Origin: Pseudomonas vranovensis DSM 16006
GTDB taxonomy: Bacteria > Pseudomonadota > Gammaproteobacteria > Pseudomonadales > Pseudomonadaceae
Direction: 5' to 3'
Length of the DNA stretch: 64,000 nt
NCBI RefSeq assembly: GCF_000425805.1
Contig: NZ_AUED01000001.1
Coordinates: forward strand, 248,001 to 312,000
Shown: positions 56,133 to 64,000 of the stretch, piece after piece
How positions within the stretch are numbered: position 1 is the stretch's first letter
Layout: every line of letters starts with the position of its first letter
Translations under genes and position numbers: made by a program
The notes under the pieces: generated by a model
What the model was told of the DNA's origin: nothing
The model's input: only the letters and a program-made list of their open reading frames with translations
The model's database searches: none

Positions 56133-57170
56133 ATGCGTTGCTACTTTCACCCCGAACAGCTGCTGCACCACCCGCGCAGCTACTATTCCCGCGGCCAGAT
56201 GCGCACGCCTCAGGAAGTGCCCGAGCGTGCTCGGCACCTGCTGCAGGCGGCCAAGCGCCTGGGCTTCGAGATCGTCGAGCCCACGGATGGCGGCCTGCAG
56301 CCGCTTCTGGCGGTACACGGTGCGCCGTACCTGACGTTCCTTGAAGAGGCCCATCGACGCTGGAAGGAAGTACCCGAAGACTGGGGCGATGAAGTGATGT
56401 CGAACATCTTCGTGCGCGAACCCAACGCACTGCGCGGCATCCTTGCCCAGGCGGCCTGTTATCTGGCCGACGGCAGCTGCCCGGTGGGCGAGCTGACCTG
56501 GCGCTCGGCCTACTGGTCGGCACAAAGCGCGGTGGCCGGGGCCAGGGCGCTGCTCGATGGCGAGCCGGCTGCCTATGCCCTGTGCCGGCCACCGGGCCAT
56601 CACGCCCGTGCCGAAGCTGCCGGTGGTTTCTGCTACCTGAACAACGCCGCCATTGCCGCCCAGGTGCTGCGCGAGCGCTTCGAGCGAGTGGCGGTACTCG
56701 ACACCGACATGCACCACGGCCAGGGTATCCAGGAGATTTTCTACGCCCGGGATGATGTGCTGTACGTCTCGGTGCATGGCGACCCCACCAACTTCTACCC
56801 AGGTGTGGCTGGCTTTGCCGATGAACGCGGCAGCGGCGCCGGGGAGGGCTACAACCTGAACCTGCCCATGGTCCACGGTGCCAGCGAGGCGGATTTTCTC
56901 GCGTACCTGGACCTGGCCCTGGCCGCAGTGAAGGACTTTGACGCGCAGGTGCTGGTGCTGTCGCTGGGCTTCGACATCTTCGAACTGGACCCGCAAAGCA
57001 AGGTTGCCGTCACCCGCGAAGGTTTCGCCCTCCTGGGCGAGCGAATTCGCAGCCTGGGCCTGCCGTGCCTGATCGTGCAGGAGGGCGGCTATCACCTGGA
57101 AAGCCTGGAAGACAACGCGCAAGCGTTTTTCGCCCAGAGCGCCGAGTGGCAACTGCACGACAACCACTGA
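56133..57170 (+). CDS. Acetylpolyamine amidohydrolase / class II HDAC-like deacetylase
   Basis: 345 residues from ATG 56133, preceded by AAGGAG. The deacetylase motifs are CRPPGHHARAEAAGGFCYLN with the paired catalytic His, VAVLDTDMHHGQGIQEIF with zinc ligands, LSLGFDIFELDPQ and QEGGYHLESL. The closest known type is the P. aeruginosa acetylpolyamine amidohydrolase group. It removes acetyl groups from acetylputrescine or acetylspermidine. The gene is 10 bases after the M20 gene, so the three form one operon. Confidence 0.88.
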   Translation: MRCYFHPEQLLHHPRSYYSRGQMRTPQEVPERARHLLQAAKRLGFEIVEPTDGGLQPLLAVHGAPYLTFLEEAHRRWKEVPEDWGDEVMSNIFVREPNALRGILAQAACYLADGSCPVGELTWRSAYWSAQSAVAGARALLDGEPAAYALCRPPGHHARAEAAGGFCYLNNAAIAAQVLRERFERVAVLDTDMHHGQGIQEIFYARDDVLYVSVHGDPTNFYPGVAGFADERGSGAGEGYNLNLPMVHGASEADFLAYLDLALAAVKDFDAQVLVLSLGFDIFELDPQSKVAVTREGFALLGERIRSLGLPCLIVQEGGYHLESLEDNAQAFFAQSAEWQLHDNH

Positions 57171-57245
57171 TCCGCTGCCACGCCCCCGGTTGTACGACGA
57201 ACTACGATGAAGGGTTGCTACTAACCAACCGTGGGAGAGTCGGCC

Positions 57246-58001
57246 ATGAAAGTCGTCGTGATCGGGGGCACCGGTCTGATCGGTGCCCAGTTGTGCAACA
57301 ACTTGCGGGCGAAGGGCCATGTTGTGCTGGCCGCTTCTCCCAGAACCGGCGTCGATGCTCTCACCGGCGAAGGCCTGGGCCCGGCGCTGCAGGGTGCCGA
57401 GGTGGTGGTCGATGTATCCAACTCCCCGTCATTCGAAGATGCCGCGGCGCTGTCGTTCTTTGAAACCTGCGGGCGCAACCTGTTTGCCGCTGAGAAGGCC
57501 GCGGGCGTGGGCCACCACATTGCGCTGTCGGTGGTGGGTACCGAACGCATGCTCGACAGCGGCTACTTTCGCGCCAAGATGGCCCAGGAAGAACTGATCA
57601 AGCAGTCGGGGGTGCCGTACACCATTTTGCGCGCCACACAATTCTTCGAGTTCATGGCGGGCATTGCCTACTCTGGCGCTGAGGGCAACCGGGTGCGCTT
57701 GACCGACGCTGCCTTGCAGCCGGTGGCATCGGCCGACGTTGCTCAGGCCCTGGCCGACAGTGCCGAGCAGGCCCCGGCCAACCGCACGCTGGAAGTCGCC
57801 GGCCCCGAGCGCTTGCCGCTGGTGGAATTTGTGCGCAGCTACCTGCAGTACAACCAGGACCCTCGCGAAGTCATCGCCGACCCCCAGGCCACTTACTTCG
57901 GCGCCCCCATCGACGACCGCTCGTTGACGCCCGACGCCGGTGCGCGCCTGGGCGCCATTCACTTCCAGACCTGGCTGAAAACCACCGCTGTCCAACATTG
58001 A
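57246..58001 (+). CDS. NmrA/NAD(P)-binding SDR-like protein
   Basis: 251 residues from ATG 57246, preceded by GGGAGAG. The dinucleotide motif is MKVVVIGGTGLIGAQLCNNL. YFRAKMAQEELIKQSGVPYT corresponds to the atypical SDR substrate side of NmrA-like proteins. The function is open; relatives act as redox sensors or quinone/isomerase-type reductases. It lies 75 bases after the deacetylase and 22 bases before a cupin gene. Confidence 0.8.
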   Translation: MKVVVIGGTGLIGAQLCNNLRAKGHVVLAASPRTGVDALTGEGLGPALQGAEVVVDVSNSPSFEDAAALSFFETCGRNLFAAEKAAGVGHHIALSVVGTERMLDSGYFRAKMAQEELIKQSGVPYTILRATQFFEFMAGIAYSGAEGNRVRLTDAALQPVASADVAQALADSAEQAPANRTLEVAGPERLPLVEFVRSYLQYNQDPREVIADPQATYFGAPIDDRSLTPDAGARLGAIHFQTWLKTTAVQH

Positions 58002-58023
58002 TACACCGGACCAGGAGAGCGAC

Positions 58024-58428
58024 ATGCGCATCCAGTCTTTGTTCATGCTTTTCCCCTTGATGGCCGTCATCAGCGTCCATGCCCAGACACCCACTGCGCC
58101 ACCGCCCAGCGTCAAGCCGGTGATGACCCAGGCGCTGCCCGACTATCCGGGCAAGGAAGTATTGATCCTGGAGGTCGAGTACCCACCAGGTGGCGCCGAC
58201 CCCGTGCATCGCCATGATGCCCACGGATTTGTCTATGTGCTGGAAGGGTCGGTGGTGATGGGCGTGAAGGGGGGCAAGGAGGTTACCCTCATGCCTGGGC
58301 AGAGCTTTCATGAAGGCCCGGCCGACATCCACACGGTGGGGCGCAACGCCAGCCAGAGCAAACCGGCGAAGTTCGTGGTGTTCCTGCTCAAGGACGTGAA
58401 CAAGGCGGCAGTGTTGCCCGCGCAATAG
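58024..58428 (+). CDS. Exported cupin-domain protein
   Basis: 134 residues with a signal peptide ending VHA-QTP. The cupin motif 1 is PPGGADPVHRHDAHGFVYVL (with two His and later Glu) and motif 2 is PGQSFHEGPADIHTVGRN. It should bind a metal and act in the periplasm. Together with the SDR-like gene it forms a short transcript. Enzyme activity unknown. Confidence 0.8.
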   Translation: MRIQSLFMLFPLMAVISVHAQTPTAPPPSVKPVMTQALPDYPGKEVLILEVEYPPGGADPVHRHDAHGFVYVLEGSVVMGVKGGKEVTLMPGQSFHEGPADIHTVGRNASQSKPAKFVVFLLKDVNKAAVLPAQ

Positions 58429-58437
58429 TCGCTGCCG

Positions 58438-58563
58438 CTACGGTCGTTGCGACGGCAGATCCACCTGCGCGCACAGCCCGCCTCCCGGTCGGTTGTTGAG
58501 GGTCAGGGTACCGCCGATGGCATGGGTCAATTGCTGGGCGATGGCCATGATCCAGCAACTGCT
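58438..58563 (-). pseudogene. C-terminal remnant of a sensor histidine kinase
   Basis: On the minus strand the frame reads IMAIAQQLTHAIGGTLTLNN, then RPGGGLCAQVDLP and stop, which is the end of a kinase ATPase domain (cf. GLAIAQQL...GG.L.L...GG). There is no upstream kinase: the frame runs back into a REP sequence. It looks like a deletion remnant whose left break lies at the repeat. Confidence 0.6.
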
Positions 58564-58584
58564 GGGAGCAGGAGCGAGCGACCT

Positions 58585-58632
58585 GAGCCACGACCGCTGA
58601 GCGGTCGATCGCAGGCTGTCGCCAGGCGGGAG
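58585..58632. repeat. REP-type element
   Basis: GACCGCTGAGCGGTC palindrome (58592-58606) followed by GATCGCAGGCTGTCGCCAGG, same family as 13636-13746. It borders the kinase remnant. Confidence 0.5.
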
Positions 58633-58644
58633 CAAGCCCCCCTG

Positions 58645-59193
58645 TCAGAAGTTCGCCGGGGTGTTGGCGCTGATGATCTCGGCTTCGTCGGGGCCGATGT
58701 TCTTGAAGCTGTGGGGCAGGGTGGTGGGGAAGTAGTAGCCGTCACCGGAGTTGAGAATGCTGACCTGGCCATCGACGCGCAGCTCGATGGTGCCACGGGT
58801 GACCAGGCCGCACTCTTCACCTTCGGCATGCACGATCGGCTCATCGCCGGAGTCTGCACCGGGGGCGTAAAGCTCGCGCAGCATGCGCATCTGCCGGCCC
58901 TCGACACTGGCGCCGACCAGCAGCAGGCGCAGGCCGCTGTTGCCAAGGTCGGGCTGTTCGGTGGAGCGGAAGACGAAACGTTCCTCGCGTGGCGGCTCGT
59001 CGAAGCTGAAGAACTCCGCCAGGGACATGGGAATGCCTTCGAGCAGTTTTTTCAGGGAACTGACCGAGGGGCTGACGCGGTTCTGCTCGATCTGGGAAAT
59101 TGTCGAGTTGGTCAACCCGCTGCGACGGGCCAGCTCCCGCTGGGAGAGTTTGTTGCGTTCACGCACCAGTTTGAGTCGTGTCCCCGTGTCCAT
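58645..59193 (-). CDS. XRE-cupin regulator, PuuR/PauR-like
   Basis: 182 residues from ATG 59193 (MDTGTRLKLVRERNKLSQRE). Helix-turn-helix LSQRELARRSGLTNSTISQI followed by NRVSPSVSSLKKLLEGIPMS, then a cupin domain with HAEGEECGLVTRGTIELRVD and YYFPTTLPHSFKNIGPDEAE, ending IISANTPANF. The layout and motifs are those of PuuR, the polyamine repressor, and its Pseudomonas relatives. It may control the polyamine genes around it; no operator was mapped. Confidence 0.85.
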   Translation of the reverse strand: MDTGTRLKLVRERNKLSQRELARRSGLTNSTISQIEQNRVSPSVSSLKKLLEGIPMSLAEFFSFDEPPREERFVFRSTEQPDLGNSGLRLLLVGASVEGRQMRMLRELYAPGADSGDEPIVHAEGEECGLVTRGTIELRVDGQVSILNSGDGYYFPTTLPHSFKNIGPDEAEIISANTPANF

Positions 59194-59250
59194 AGCCGCC
59201 TTATAAGTTGAAAATTTTGGGCGAAGCATTAAAGCACATTCCGTCACCTA

Positions 59251-60471
59251 TTAGCGGCCCGCTTGTACGGATGCCGGGCGCGGATGCGGCCACAGGCCGA
59301 TCATCAGCAACAACGCGGCGACGATCAGGTACGGCAGGCGGGGGTCGACGGCATAGATCAGAGTGCCGGCCAGTGGCCCTACGACCACGCCCAGGCCTTG
59401 CGCAGCGCCGATGGACCCGGCCGTGGCACCCTGTTCGGAGGCGTCCATTGCATTGGCCGCCAGCGCCGAGAACGCCGGGAACACCCAGCCCATGCCGCAG
59501 GCTGAAACAAAAAAGCACGCCGACAGCAGGGTCGCACTGGTAGCAAAGGCGGCAGTGGCAAAGCCCACGGCGGCAATACTGGCGCCGACGGCGATCATTC
59601 GCAGCGGGGGCCACTGCAGCTTGCGCACCAACAATTGCGCCACGATCAACGCCACACCGACCATGGTCAGGGCAATGCCAGCGGTTTGCGCCGCTTCTGC
59701 CGGGCCCATTCCCAGGCGATCGAGGGCAAAGAAACCGACGGTGATCTGCGCCACCGACACGCTGATCATGGCCACGAACGCCACCAGCAGCGGTCGGCGC
59801 AGGCGCGGGTCGGTCAGACGTACCGGGCGCGGTGGTTGCTTGAGGTGCAGTTCCTGGCGCTTGAGCTTGAGTAGCAACACCAGGAACGCCAGCATCGGCA
59901 GGATCGCCATGGCATAGAACGGCAGGCTCAGGCTGTAGCGTGCCAGCAGCGCCGCCAGGGCCGGACCGATCACCAGGCCCACGGCGTTGGCCGCACCCAG
60001 TGACGCCAGGGTTCGGGCGCGGTACTGCGGAGCAATGTTGTCGGCAATCAGCGCCGCACCCGCAACCGGCAGGGCCGCATAGAACGCGCCGATCAGGCCG
60101 CGGCCGATCACCAGGCCGGCGAAGGCCAGCGCGGCACTGGGCAGCAGATGCAGGGCGGTATCGATGAACAGGCACAAGGCCCAGTAGGCGAGGGTGAAGC
60201 CGGCCGTGCCGAGCAGCAGCACGCGGCGTCGGCCCAGGCGATCACTGGCCTGGCCCCAGGGCCTGGCCAGCAGCATCCAGATCACCCCCGCCACCGTGAC
60301 CGCGGCCCCCGCCTGCCAGGTGGCCAGCCCCAAAGTGCGCGCGATGGGGCCGATCAGCGCGACGAACGCCATCATCGCCATGGTGCAGGCCATGTTGGCG
60401 ATCAGCAGCGGGCGCAGGTCGAAGGTGGCTTGGGCTGTATCGGGTTGGGCAGGGTCCTGTGCGGCGTTCAT
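59251..60471 (-). CDS. MFS transporter, TetA/DHA1-like
   Basis: 406 residues with twelve helices. RPWGQASDRLGRRRVLLLGT is the loop 2-3 motif, and GAANAVGLVIGPALAALLAR is motif C of DHA1 exporters. Drug or metabolite efflux is probable. It lies 57 bases upstream of the PuuR-like gene on the same strand; whether it is co-transcribed is unclear. Confidence 0.85.
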   Translation of the reverse strand: MNAAQDPAQPDTAQATFDLRPLLIANMACTMAMMAFVALIGPIARTLGLATWQAGAAVTVAGVIWMLLARPWGQASDRLGRRRVLLLGTAGFTLAYWALCLFIDTALHLLPSAALAFAGLVIGRGLIGAFYAALPVAGAALIADNIAPQYRARTLASLGAANAVGLVIGPALAALLARYSLSLPFYAMAILPMLAFLVLLLKLKRQELHLKQPPRPVRLTDPRLRRPLLVAFVAMISVSVAQITVGFFALDRLGMGPAEAAQTAGIALTMVGVALIVAQLLVRKLQWPPLRMIAVGASIAAVGFATAAFATSATLLSACFFVSACGMGWVFPAFSALAANAMDASEQGATAGSIGAAQGLGVVVGPLAGTLIYAVDPRLPYLIVAALLLMIGLWPHPRPASVQAGR

Positions 60472-60547
60472 GGGCTATCCAAGGCAGTGAAGGCGGGCCG
60501 GGCATTGTGCCGTAAAAGGCTGGCCGACAATACCGGTCATGGACGGC

Positions 60548-61090
60548 TCACTGATCGGGCCGAACCGGCCCGGGCCACATACTGCGCATCACACCGTCGC
60601 GGCGTACCAGGGCGTGGACCAATGCCGCGCCCAGGTGTACCAGCACCGTGGCGAACAGCCCATAGGCCAGCCAGCCATGGGCTCGGCGCAACACGGCATA
60701 CAGCTGCAGGTCGTGCGGCACCAGGGCCGGCAAGTGCAGCGGCAGAGGGTAGCCACCGGCCGACAGCATGCCCCAACCGATCAGTGGCATGGCTAGCATC
60801 AAGGCATACAACACCAGGTGCGAGGCGCCGGCGGCCAGGCGCTGCCAGGGCGGCAAATCGCGGGGCAGCGGAGGGTGGGGCAAGGTCAGGCGCATGGCAA
60901 TACGGACCACGACCAGTATCAGCAAGGCCAGGCCAATGGCTTTGTGCAGGCTGATCAGCATGGTGTGGCGGGGTGACAGGTCGACGACCATGCTCACCCC
61001 GACGAATAACATCGCCAGGATCAGCAGCGCCATCAGCCAGTGCAGCAGCCTTGCCAGGGGGTGAAAGACAGAGGGTGAGGAGGCGTTCAT
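60548..61090 (-). CDS. Cytochrome b561-type membrane haem protein
   Basis: 180 residues with four membrane helices. Haem-ligand His residues are seen in the expected helices (LARLLHWLMALL, ISLHKAIGLALL, GASHLVLYALML, RRAHGWLAYGLF). Bacterial b561 proteins pass electrons between quinol and periplasmic partners; YodB/CybB type proteins act as superoxide oxidases. It overlaps the catalase-like gene by 4 bases and must share its transcript. Confidence 0.88.
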   Translation of the reverse strand: MNASSPSVFHPLARLLHWLMALLILAMLFVGVSMVVDLSPRHTMLISLHKAIGLALLILVVVRIAMRLTLPHPPLPRDLPPWQRLAAGASHLVLYALMLAMPLIGWGMLSAGGYPLPLHLPALVPHDLQLYAVLRRAHGWLAYGLFATVLVHLGAALVHALVRRDGVMRSMWPGPVRPDQ

Positions 61091-62133
61091 GGTTGTGCTT
61101 CCTGGTGGCCGGCTTCGCGACTGCGGCGGTTGAACGACACGGCGTAGGCGGATGAGCGCGCCGCGAGGATCGGGTCGTCCGAGGGTTCGATGCCCGAGGG
61201 CAGGATCAATGGGTCGAAGTTGAGGTCGCGACAGGCGCCTTGCTCGGGACCGTCCACCTGTTCGATCACCAGGGTGCCCGCATCGATGCTACGGCGTTGG
61301 GCCGGCCAGGGCTGCGACGGGTCATCGACCGGATCGCCAGGTTCGGCCAGGGCCAGGCGCAAGGTCCAGCGCAATGCGCCCTCGCTCAGGCGCTGATGCA
61401 GGTCGTGCTGCAGGTAGTCGCGGTCGTCGATCGGGCTTTGCAGGGCCGCGAACGGCGTTTGCGGTATCAGGCTCCAGCGCACGAACTGGCGCGTACCACT
61501 GCCGTTGACCAAGGCAAAGGCATTGATGCTGTTGTAGCTTGAGTTGGCGAAGCTGTCAGGTGCCTTGTAGTCCTTGGCCCATTGGCGAAAGGCCGCACTC
61601 TCCGGGTGAGCGGCAAAGAATGCCTGGATCCGGGCCGGGTCCGGCTTTCCGGTGGCGGGGTCCGGCTTCATGGACAGGATTTGCTGGTAGAAGGCTTCGG
61701 GGGTATTCACCGGCAGTACCGGCGGGGTGTTCATGCCGGTACGCCACTGCTGGCCGTCATCACTGCTGAACTGCAACGCCAGGCTGCGCACTGGCACACT
61801 GGTGTCTGGGCTGTAGGGGTTGCTGCCGCCGATGGCGAAGCGCCCGATCACCGGCACCTTCGCCTGGTTGAACACCCGGGCGCGGGACAGTGGTTCGGCC
61901 AGGCCGCTGCTCTGGAAGTAGCCACTGACGCAGAGGCCCTTGGCGTGGTTTTTACGGTAGCCGGGGAAGTGGCCACCCTGGGCTTCAAAGGTGTCGATGA
62001 TGCGTTGCGGGGTCAGTCGCTCGGCGCCGATCCAGCCGGCGGCGTAAGCAAAGGCTGCGCCGAGGGCCGCCAGCCCGACACCGATGGCTGCCAGGCGCAA
62101 GGCGCGAGGTGTACCGCGTAACGGTGTGTTCAT
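61087..62133 (-). CDS. Exported catalase-family (SrpA-like) peroxidase
   Basis: 348 residues from ATG 62133; the TTG at 62151 would leave almost no leader after the predicted transcription start. N-terminal membrane anchor or signal (ALRLAAIGVGLAALGAAFAY). The mature part is a short catalase core: GGHFPGYRKNHAKGLCVSGY with the distal His, RFAIGGSNPYSPDTSVPVRS, and a C-terminal RSSAYAVSFNRRS holding the proximal Tyr. Such proteins are periplasmic haem peroxidases. It is the first gene of an ECF-controlled unit, next to cytochrome b561. Confidence 0.87.
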   Translation of the reverse strand: MNTPLRGTPRALRLAAIGVGLAALGAAFAYAAGWIGAERLTPQRIIDTFEAQGGHFPGYRKNHAKGLCVSGYFQSSGLAEPLSRARVFNQAKVPVIGRFAIGGSNPYSPDTSVPVRSLALQFSSDDGQQWRTGMNTPPVLPVNTPEAFYQQILSMKPDPATGKPDPARIQAFFAAHPESAAFRQWAKDYKAPDSFANSSYNSINAFALVNGSGTRQFVRWSLIPQTPFAALQSPIDDRDYLQHDLHQRLSEGALRWTLRLALAEPGDPVDDPSQPWPAQRRSIDAGTLVIEQVDGPEQGACRDLNFDPLILPSGIEPSDDPILAARSSAYAVSFNRRSREAGHQEAQP

Positions 62134-62166
62134 GGGAACAATCCGGGTCAATGAATGAGCCGGTAC

Positions 62167-62191
62167 GACGTTGGGGGCGGGGATTTATTCC
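62167..62191 (-). promoter_or_regulatory. ECF-type promoter of the catalase-cytochrome b561 operon
   Basis: Minus strand GGAAT (plus 62187-62191), 16 bases, CGTC (plus 62167-62170). The start of transcription would be about 25 bases before ATG 62133. Confidence 0.78.
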
Positions 62192-62199
62192 GGCGCCAG

Positions 62200-62224
62200 G
62201 GAATAAATTGCTTTCTCCGGCGTC
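62200..62224 (+). promoter_or_regulatory. ECF-type promoter of the sigma/anti-sigma operon
   Basis: GGAAT (62200-62204), 16 bases, CGTC (62221-62224). The -35 regions of the two promoters (ATTTATTCC and GGAATAAAT) are mirror images 8 bases apart. Confidence 0.78.
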
Positions 62225-62286
62225 TTTCTTGAAATTTTATCGCGGGGCAAGTCGCACCGCCGCACCTACAGGCCAAGGCTCAGCAC

Positions 62287-62796
62287 ATGAACGACCTGGA
62301 CGACGACCAACTGCGCGAGATGCTCGAGAGGCTGCGCCGCTTTGCCTTGTGGCTGACCCGTGAAGCCAGCAGCGCCGACGACCTGGTTCAGGCCACGGTC
62401 GAGCGCGCCTTGACCCATCGTGGCCAGCAACGTGAGGACGGCAGCCTCAGGGCCTGGCTGTTCTCGATCCTGTATCGGCAATTCATCGATGGCAAGCGCC
62501 GGGAACGTCGTCATGCCCGCTGGCTGGCCTGGTTCGGGCGGGGGGAGGAGGCGGGCAATGCCACCGAAGACATCGTCCTGGCCCAGTCGGGCCTCGCCGC
62601 CTTCGCTCGCCTGCCCACCGAGCAGCGGGCCTTGCTGCTGTTGATCAGCGTCGAGGGGCTGAGCTACAAGGAGGCTGCCCAGGCGTTGCAGGTGCCCATC
62701 GGTACGGTGATGTCGCGATTGTCGCGGGCGCGCACGGCGTTGCGCGAACTGGCCGAGGGCAATACACCGCCCCCGGCGTTGCGGAGGTTGAAATGA
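62287..62796 (+). CDS. ECF RNA polymerase sigma factor
   Basis: 169 residues. Region 2 is LRRFALWLTREASSADDLVQ through RAWLFSILYRQFID; region 4 is LPTEQRALLLLISVEGLSYK with the HTH EAAQALQVPIGTVMSRLSRA. It directs RNA polymerase to GGAAT-N16-CGTC promoters, one before its own gene. The 4-base ATGA overlap with the next gene couples it to its anti-sigma. Subgroup unclear. Confidence 0.92.
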   Translation: MNDLDDDQLREMLERLRRFALWLTREASSADDLVQATVERALTHRGQQREDGSLRAWLFSILYRQFIDGKRRERRHARWLAWFGRGEEAGNATEDIVLAQSGLAAFARLPTEQRALLLLISVEGLSYKEAAQALQVPIGTVMSRLSRARTALRELAEGNTPPPALRRLK

Positions 62797-63545
62797 GTCA
62801 GTTGATCCCTTCTGAAGAAGAGTTGCATGCCTATGTCGACGAGCGCCTGGACCGCGAGCGTCGGCGCACCGTGGAGCGTTACCTGGCGGCCAACCCCGAG
62901 CAGGCGGCCCGGGTCGAAGGCTGGCGCAACGATGCCCGGCACTTGCGCGTAGCCTTGTCCGGTCTTGCCGGGCGAGCCCCCAACCCGCGACTGGAACCTG
63001 CGGCGATTCGTCGTGAACTGCGCCGCAAGCGCCAGCGGCGTTGGGCCAATGCCGCTGTCTTGCTGGTGACGCTGGGGATTGGCGGCTTGGGCGGTTGGCA
63101 CGTACGCGAGTCGAGCCTGCTGGCTGGCAACCCGCCCATGGCCGATGCCGTGCAGGCGCACCGGTTGTTCGCCGGTGCCAGCGCCCTGGATCTCAGCGCC
63201 CGCGACCCGGCTCGCCTGCAGGCCTGGCTGGGCGAGCATTTCAAGCACGTCGGCAACCTGCCGGATTTTTCCGTCTATGGCTTCACCCCGTTAGGGGCAC
63301 GGCTGTTGAGCAACGAGCAGGGCCCGGCCGCCTTGCTGGTGTTTGAAGATGCCCACGGCCAGCGGGTCAGCCTGTTTCTGCGTTCACCCGGCGAGCACTA
63401 TGGGCGCATGCCCAGCGGCGAGCGCATCGACGGACAACTGCAGGCTCGCTATTGGTCCCAGGGTGACTACAACTACGCGTTGATCAGCGCGGCCTCCGAC
63501 AGCCGGGGCGCAGCGCTGCGCAATGCACTGGGTGTCGCCTTGTAG
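62793..63545 (+). CDS. Membrane anti-sigma factor
   Basis: 250 residues. The cytoplasmic N-part (SEEELHAYVDERLDRERRRT) has the helical anti-sigma layout but lacks the HxxxCxxC zinc motif. One membrane helix (WANAAVLLVTLGIGGLGGWH) and a periplasmic domain of about 130 residues follow. It should hold the ECF factor inactive until a periplasmic stress signal is received. The pairing with catalase and b561 suggests oxidative stress. Confidence 0.87.
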   Translation: MSQLIPSEEELHAYVDERLDRERRRTVERYLAANPEQAARVEGWRNDARHLRVALSGLAGRAPNPRLEPAAIRRELRRKRQRRWANAAVLLVTLGIGGLGGWHVRESSLLAGNPPMADAVQAHRLFAGASALDLSARDPARLQAWLGEHFKHVGNLPDFSVYGFTPLGARLLSNEQGPAALLVFEDAHGQRVSLFLRSPGEHYGRMPSGERIDGQLQARYWSQGDYNYALISAASDSRGAALRNALGVAL

Positions 63546-63622
63546 CCGGTCTGTCATTGCGGGCGTAAGCTCAGGAGTGTTTGGCTTGGCAAATCGAGCC
63601 ACTACGAGCGAGGTAAGCCGAA

Positions 63623-63958
63623 ATGAAGCGCAAGCAAGGTTTGGTGGCGGCGGTGGTGTTGCTGCTGGCCGGCCAAAACGCGCTGGCCTCGGCACCAGAA
63701 GTGAAGGATGCGCGTCTGGTTGCCCATGAGCAGGCAGTGCAGGCCTATGCAGCAAGCATCGGAAAACCCGTCCCGGTTGTTCAGGACTATCGCGTTGGCA
63801 CTTCCATGGATGTAGCCCGCTTGATCGAGCAGACCCCACAGGCCCGCGGCTGTGAAGCGGCGCCGATGCTGATTACCTACGAAGACACGAGCGGGCAACT
63901 GGTGACAGTGCGTTATCGGCTGGAGGGGCAGTGCGCGCGGTTTCAGTCCACGCGGTAA
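63623..63958 (+). CDS. DUF2790-family exported small protein
   Basis: 111 residues with a signal peptide ending ALA-SAP. The mature domain has DYRVGTSMDVARLIEQTPQA, then Cys-containing RGCEAAPMLITYEDTSGQLV and VRYRLEGQCARF, the DUF2790 pattern with a disulfide pair. It is a Pseudomonas-specific periplasmic family of unknown role, in several cases reported near metal or stress regulation. It lies 77 bases after the anti-sigma gene. Confidence 0.75.
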   Translation: MKRKQGLVAAVVLLLAGQNALASAPEVKDARLVAHEQAVQAYAASIGKPVPVVQDYRVGTSMDVARLIEQTPQARGCEAAPMLITYEDTSGQLVTVRYRLEGQCARFQSTR

Positions 63959-63971
63959 AGGTGGCGCACAC

Positions 63972-64000
63972 ATGCAGAAAGTGCTGGCCGATCAGGTGAT
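63972..64000 (+). CDS. Possible start of a gene running off the window
   Basis: ATG CAG AAA GTG CTG GCC GAT CAG is open to the window end, with AAAGGTGG about 9 bases upstream. Only nine codons are visible, so this is tentative. Confidence 0.3.

Overview
The window reads as a chromosomal segment of a Pseudomonas of the putida group. The GC-rich coding style, the order rbsBACRKD, thrS-infC-rpmI-rplT-pheST-ihfA-merR-tRNA-Pro, the GCGGGCAAGC / GTAGCCGCTGC repetitive elements, and Pseudomonas-type families (DUF1654, DUF2790, I78 inhibitor, NhaR, PuuB/PuuP) all point that way. All assignments are from reading the sequence; no database search was run.

Region 1 (1-5003) is the late end of a lambda-like (siphovirus-type) prophage: the C-terminal part of a tail-tip J-like protein, four small tail or unknown genes, a GH19 endolysin and an Rz/Rz1 spanin pair with Rz1 nested inside Rz. 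A textbook intrinsic terminator hairpin lies inside the endolysin coding sequence. Region 2 (5091-11912) is accessory chromosome: a TsdB/TsdA-like dihaem cytochrome pair, a secreted arylsulfatase, a small membrane protein, a PAS sensor kinase, a repeat-bearing gap and a CigR-like protein.

Region 3 (12004-25742) holds a shikimate-dehydrogenase-like enzyme, yceH, sstT, an MFS exporter facing nhaR, terC, a C39-like lipoprotein that seems to have lost its catalytic residues, puuB (glutamylputrescine oxidase), two identical tRNA-Val genes, a SpoT-like small hydrolase, an apparently SOS-controlled DUF1654-endonuclease I pair, and a periplasmic asparaginase with a sigma-54 promoter and an AauR-type box. 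Region 4 (25995-32986) is the ribose operon rbsBACRKD plus a nucleoside hydrolase, headed by a promoter with a LacI-type operator. Region 5 (35261-42734) is the translation cluster with infC starting at ATT, ending in tRNA-Pro(GGG).

Region 6 (43726-60471) is catabolic and transport accessory DNA: a PAS-LuxR regulator divergent from a thiolase, acyl-CoA ligase and MFS operon; then a set of genes that converges on polyamines or acylated amines (dCache chemoreceptor, PuuP importer, LysR, MFS, M20 amidohydrolase, acetylpolyamine deacetylase, PuuR-like regulator). Region 7 (60548-63545) is an ECF sigma/anti-sigma pair divergent from a catalase-like protein and cytochrome b561. Both operons carry the same GGAAT-N16-CGTC promoter in mirror image, which makes this the best-defined self-contained stress circuit in the window. 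The window closes with a DUF2790 protein and the start of another possible gene.
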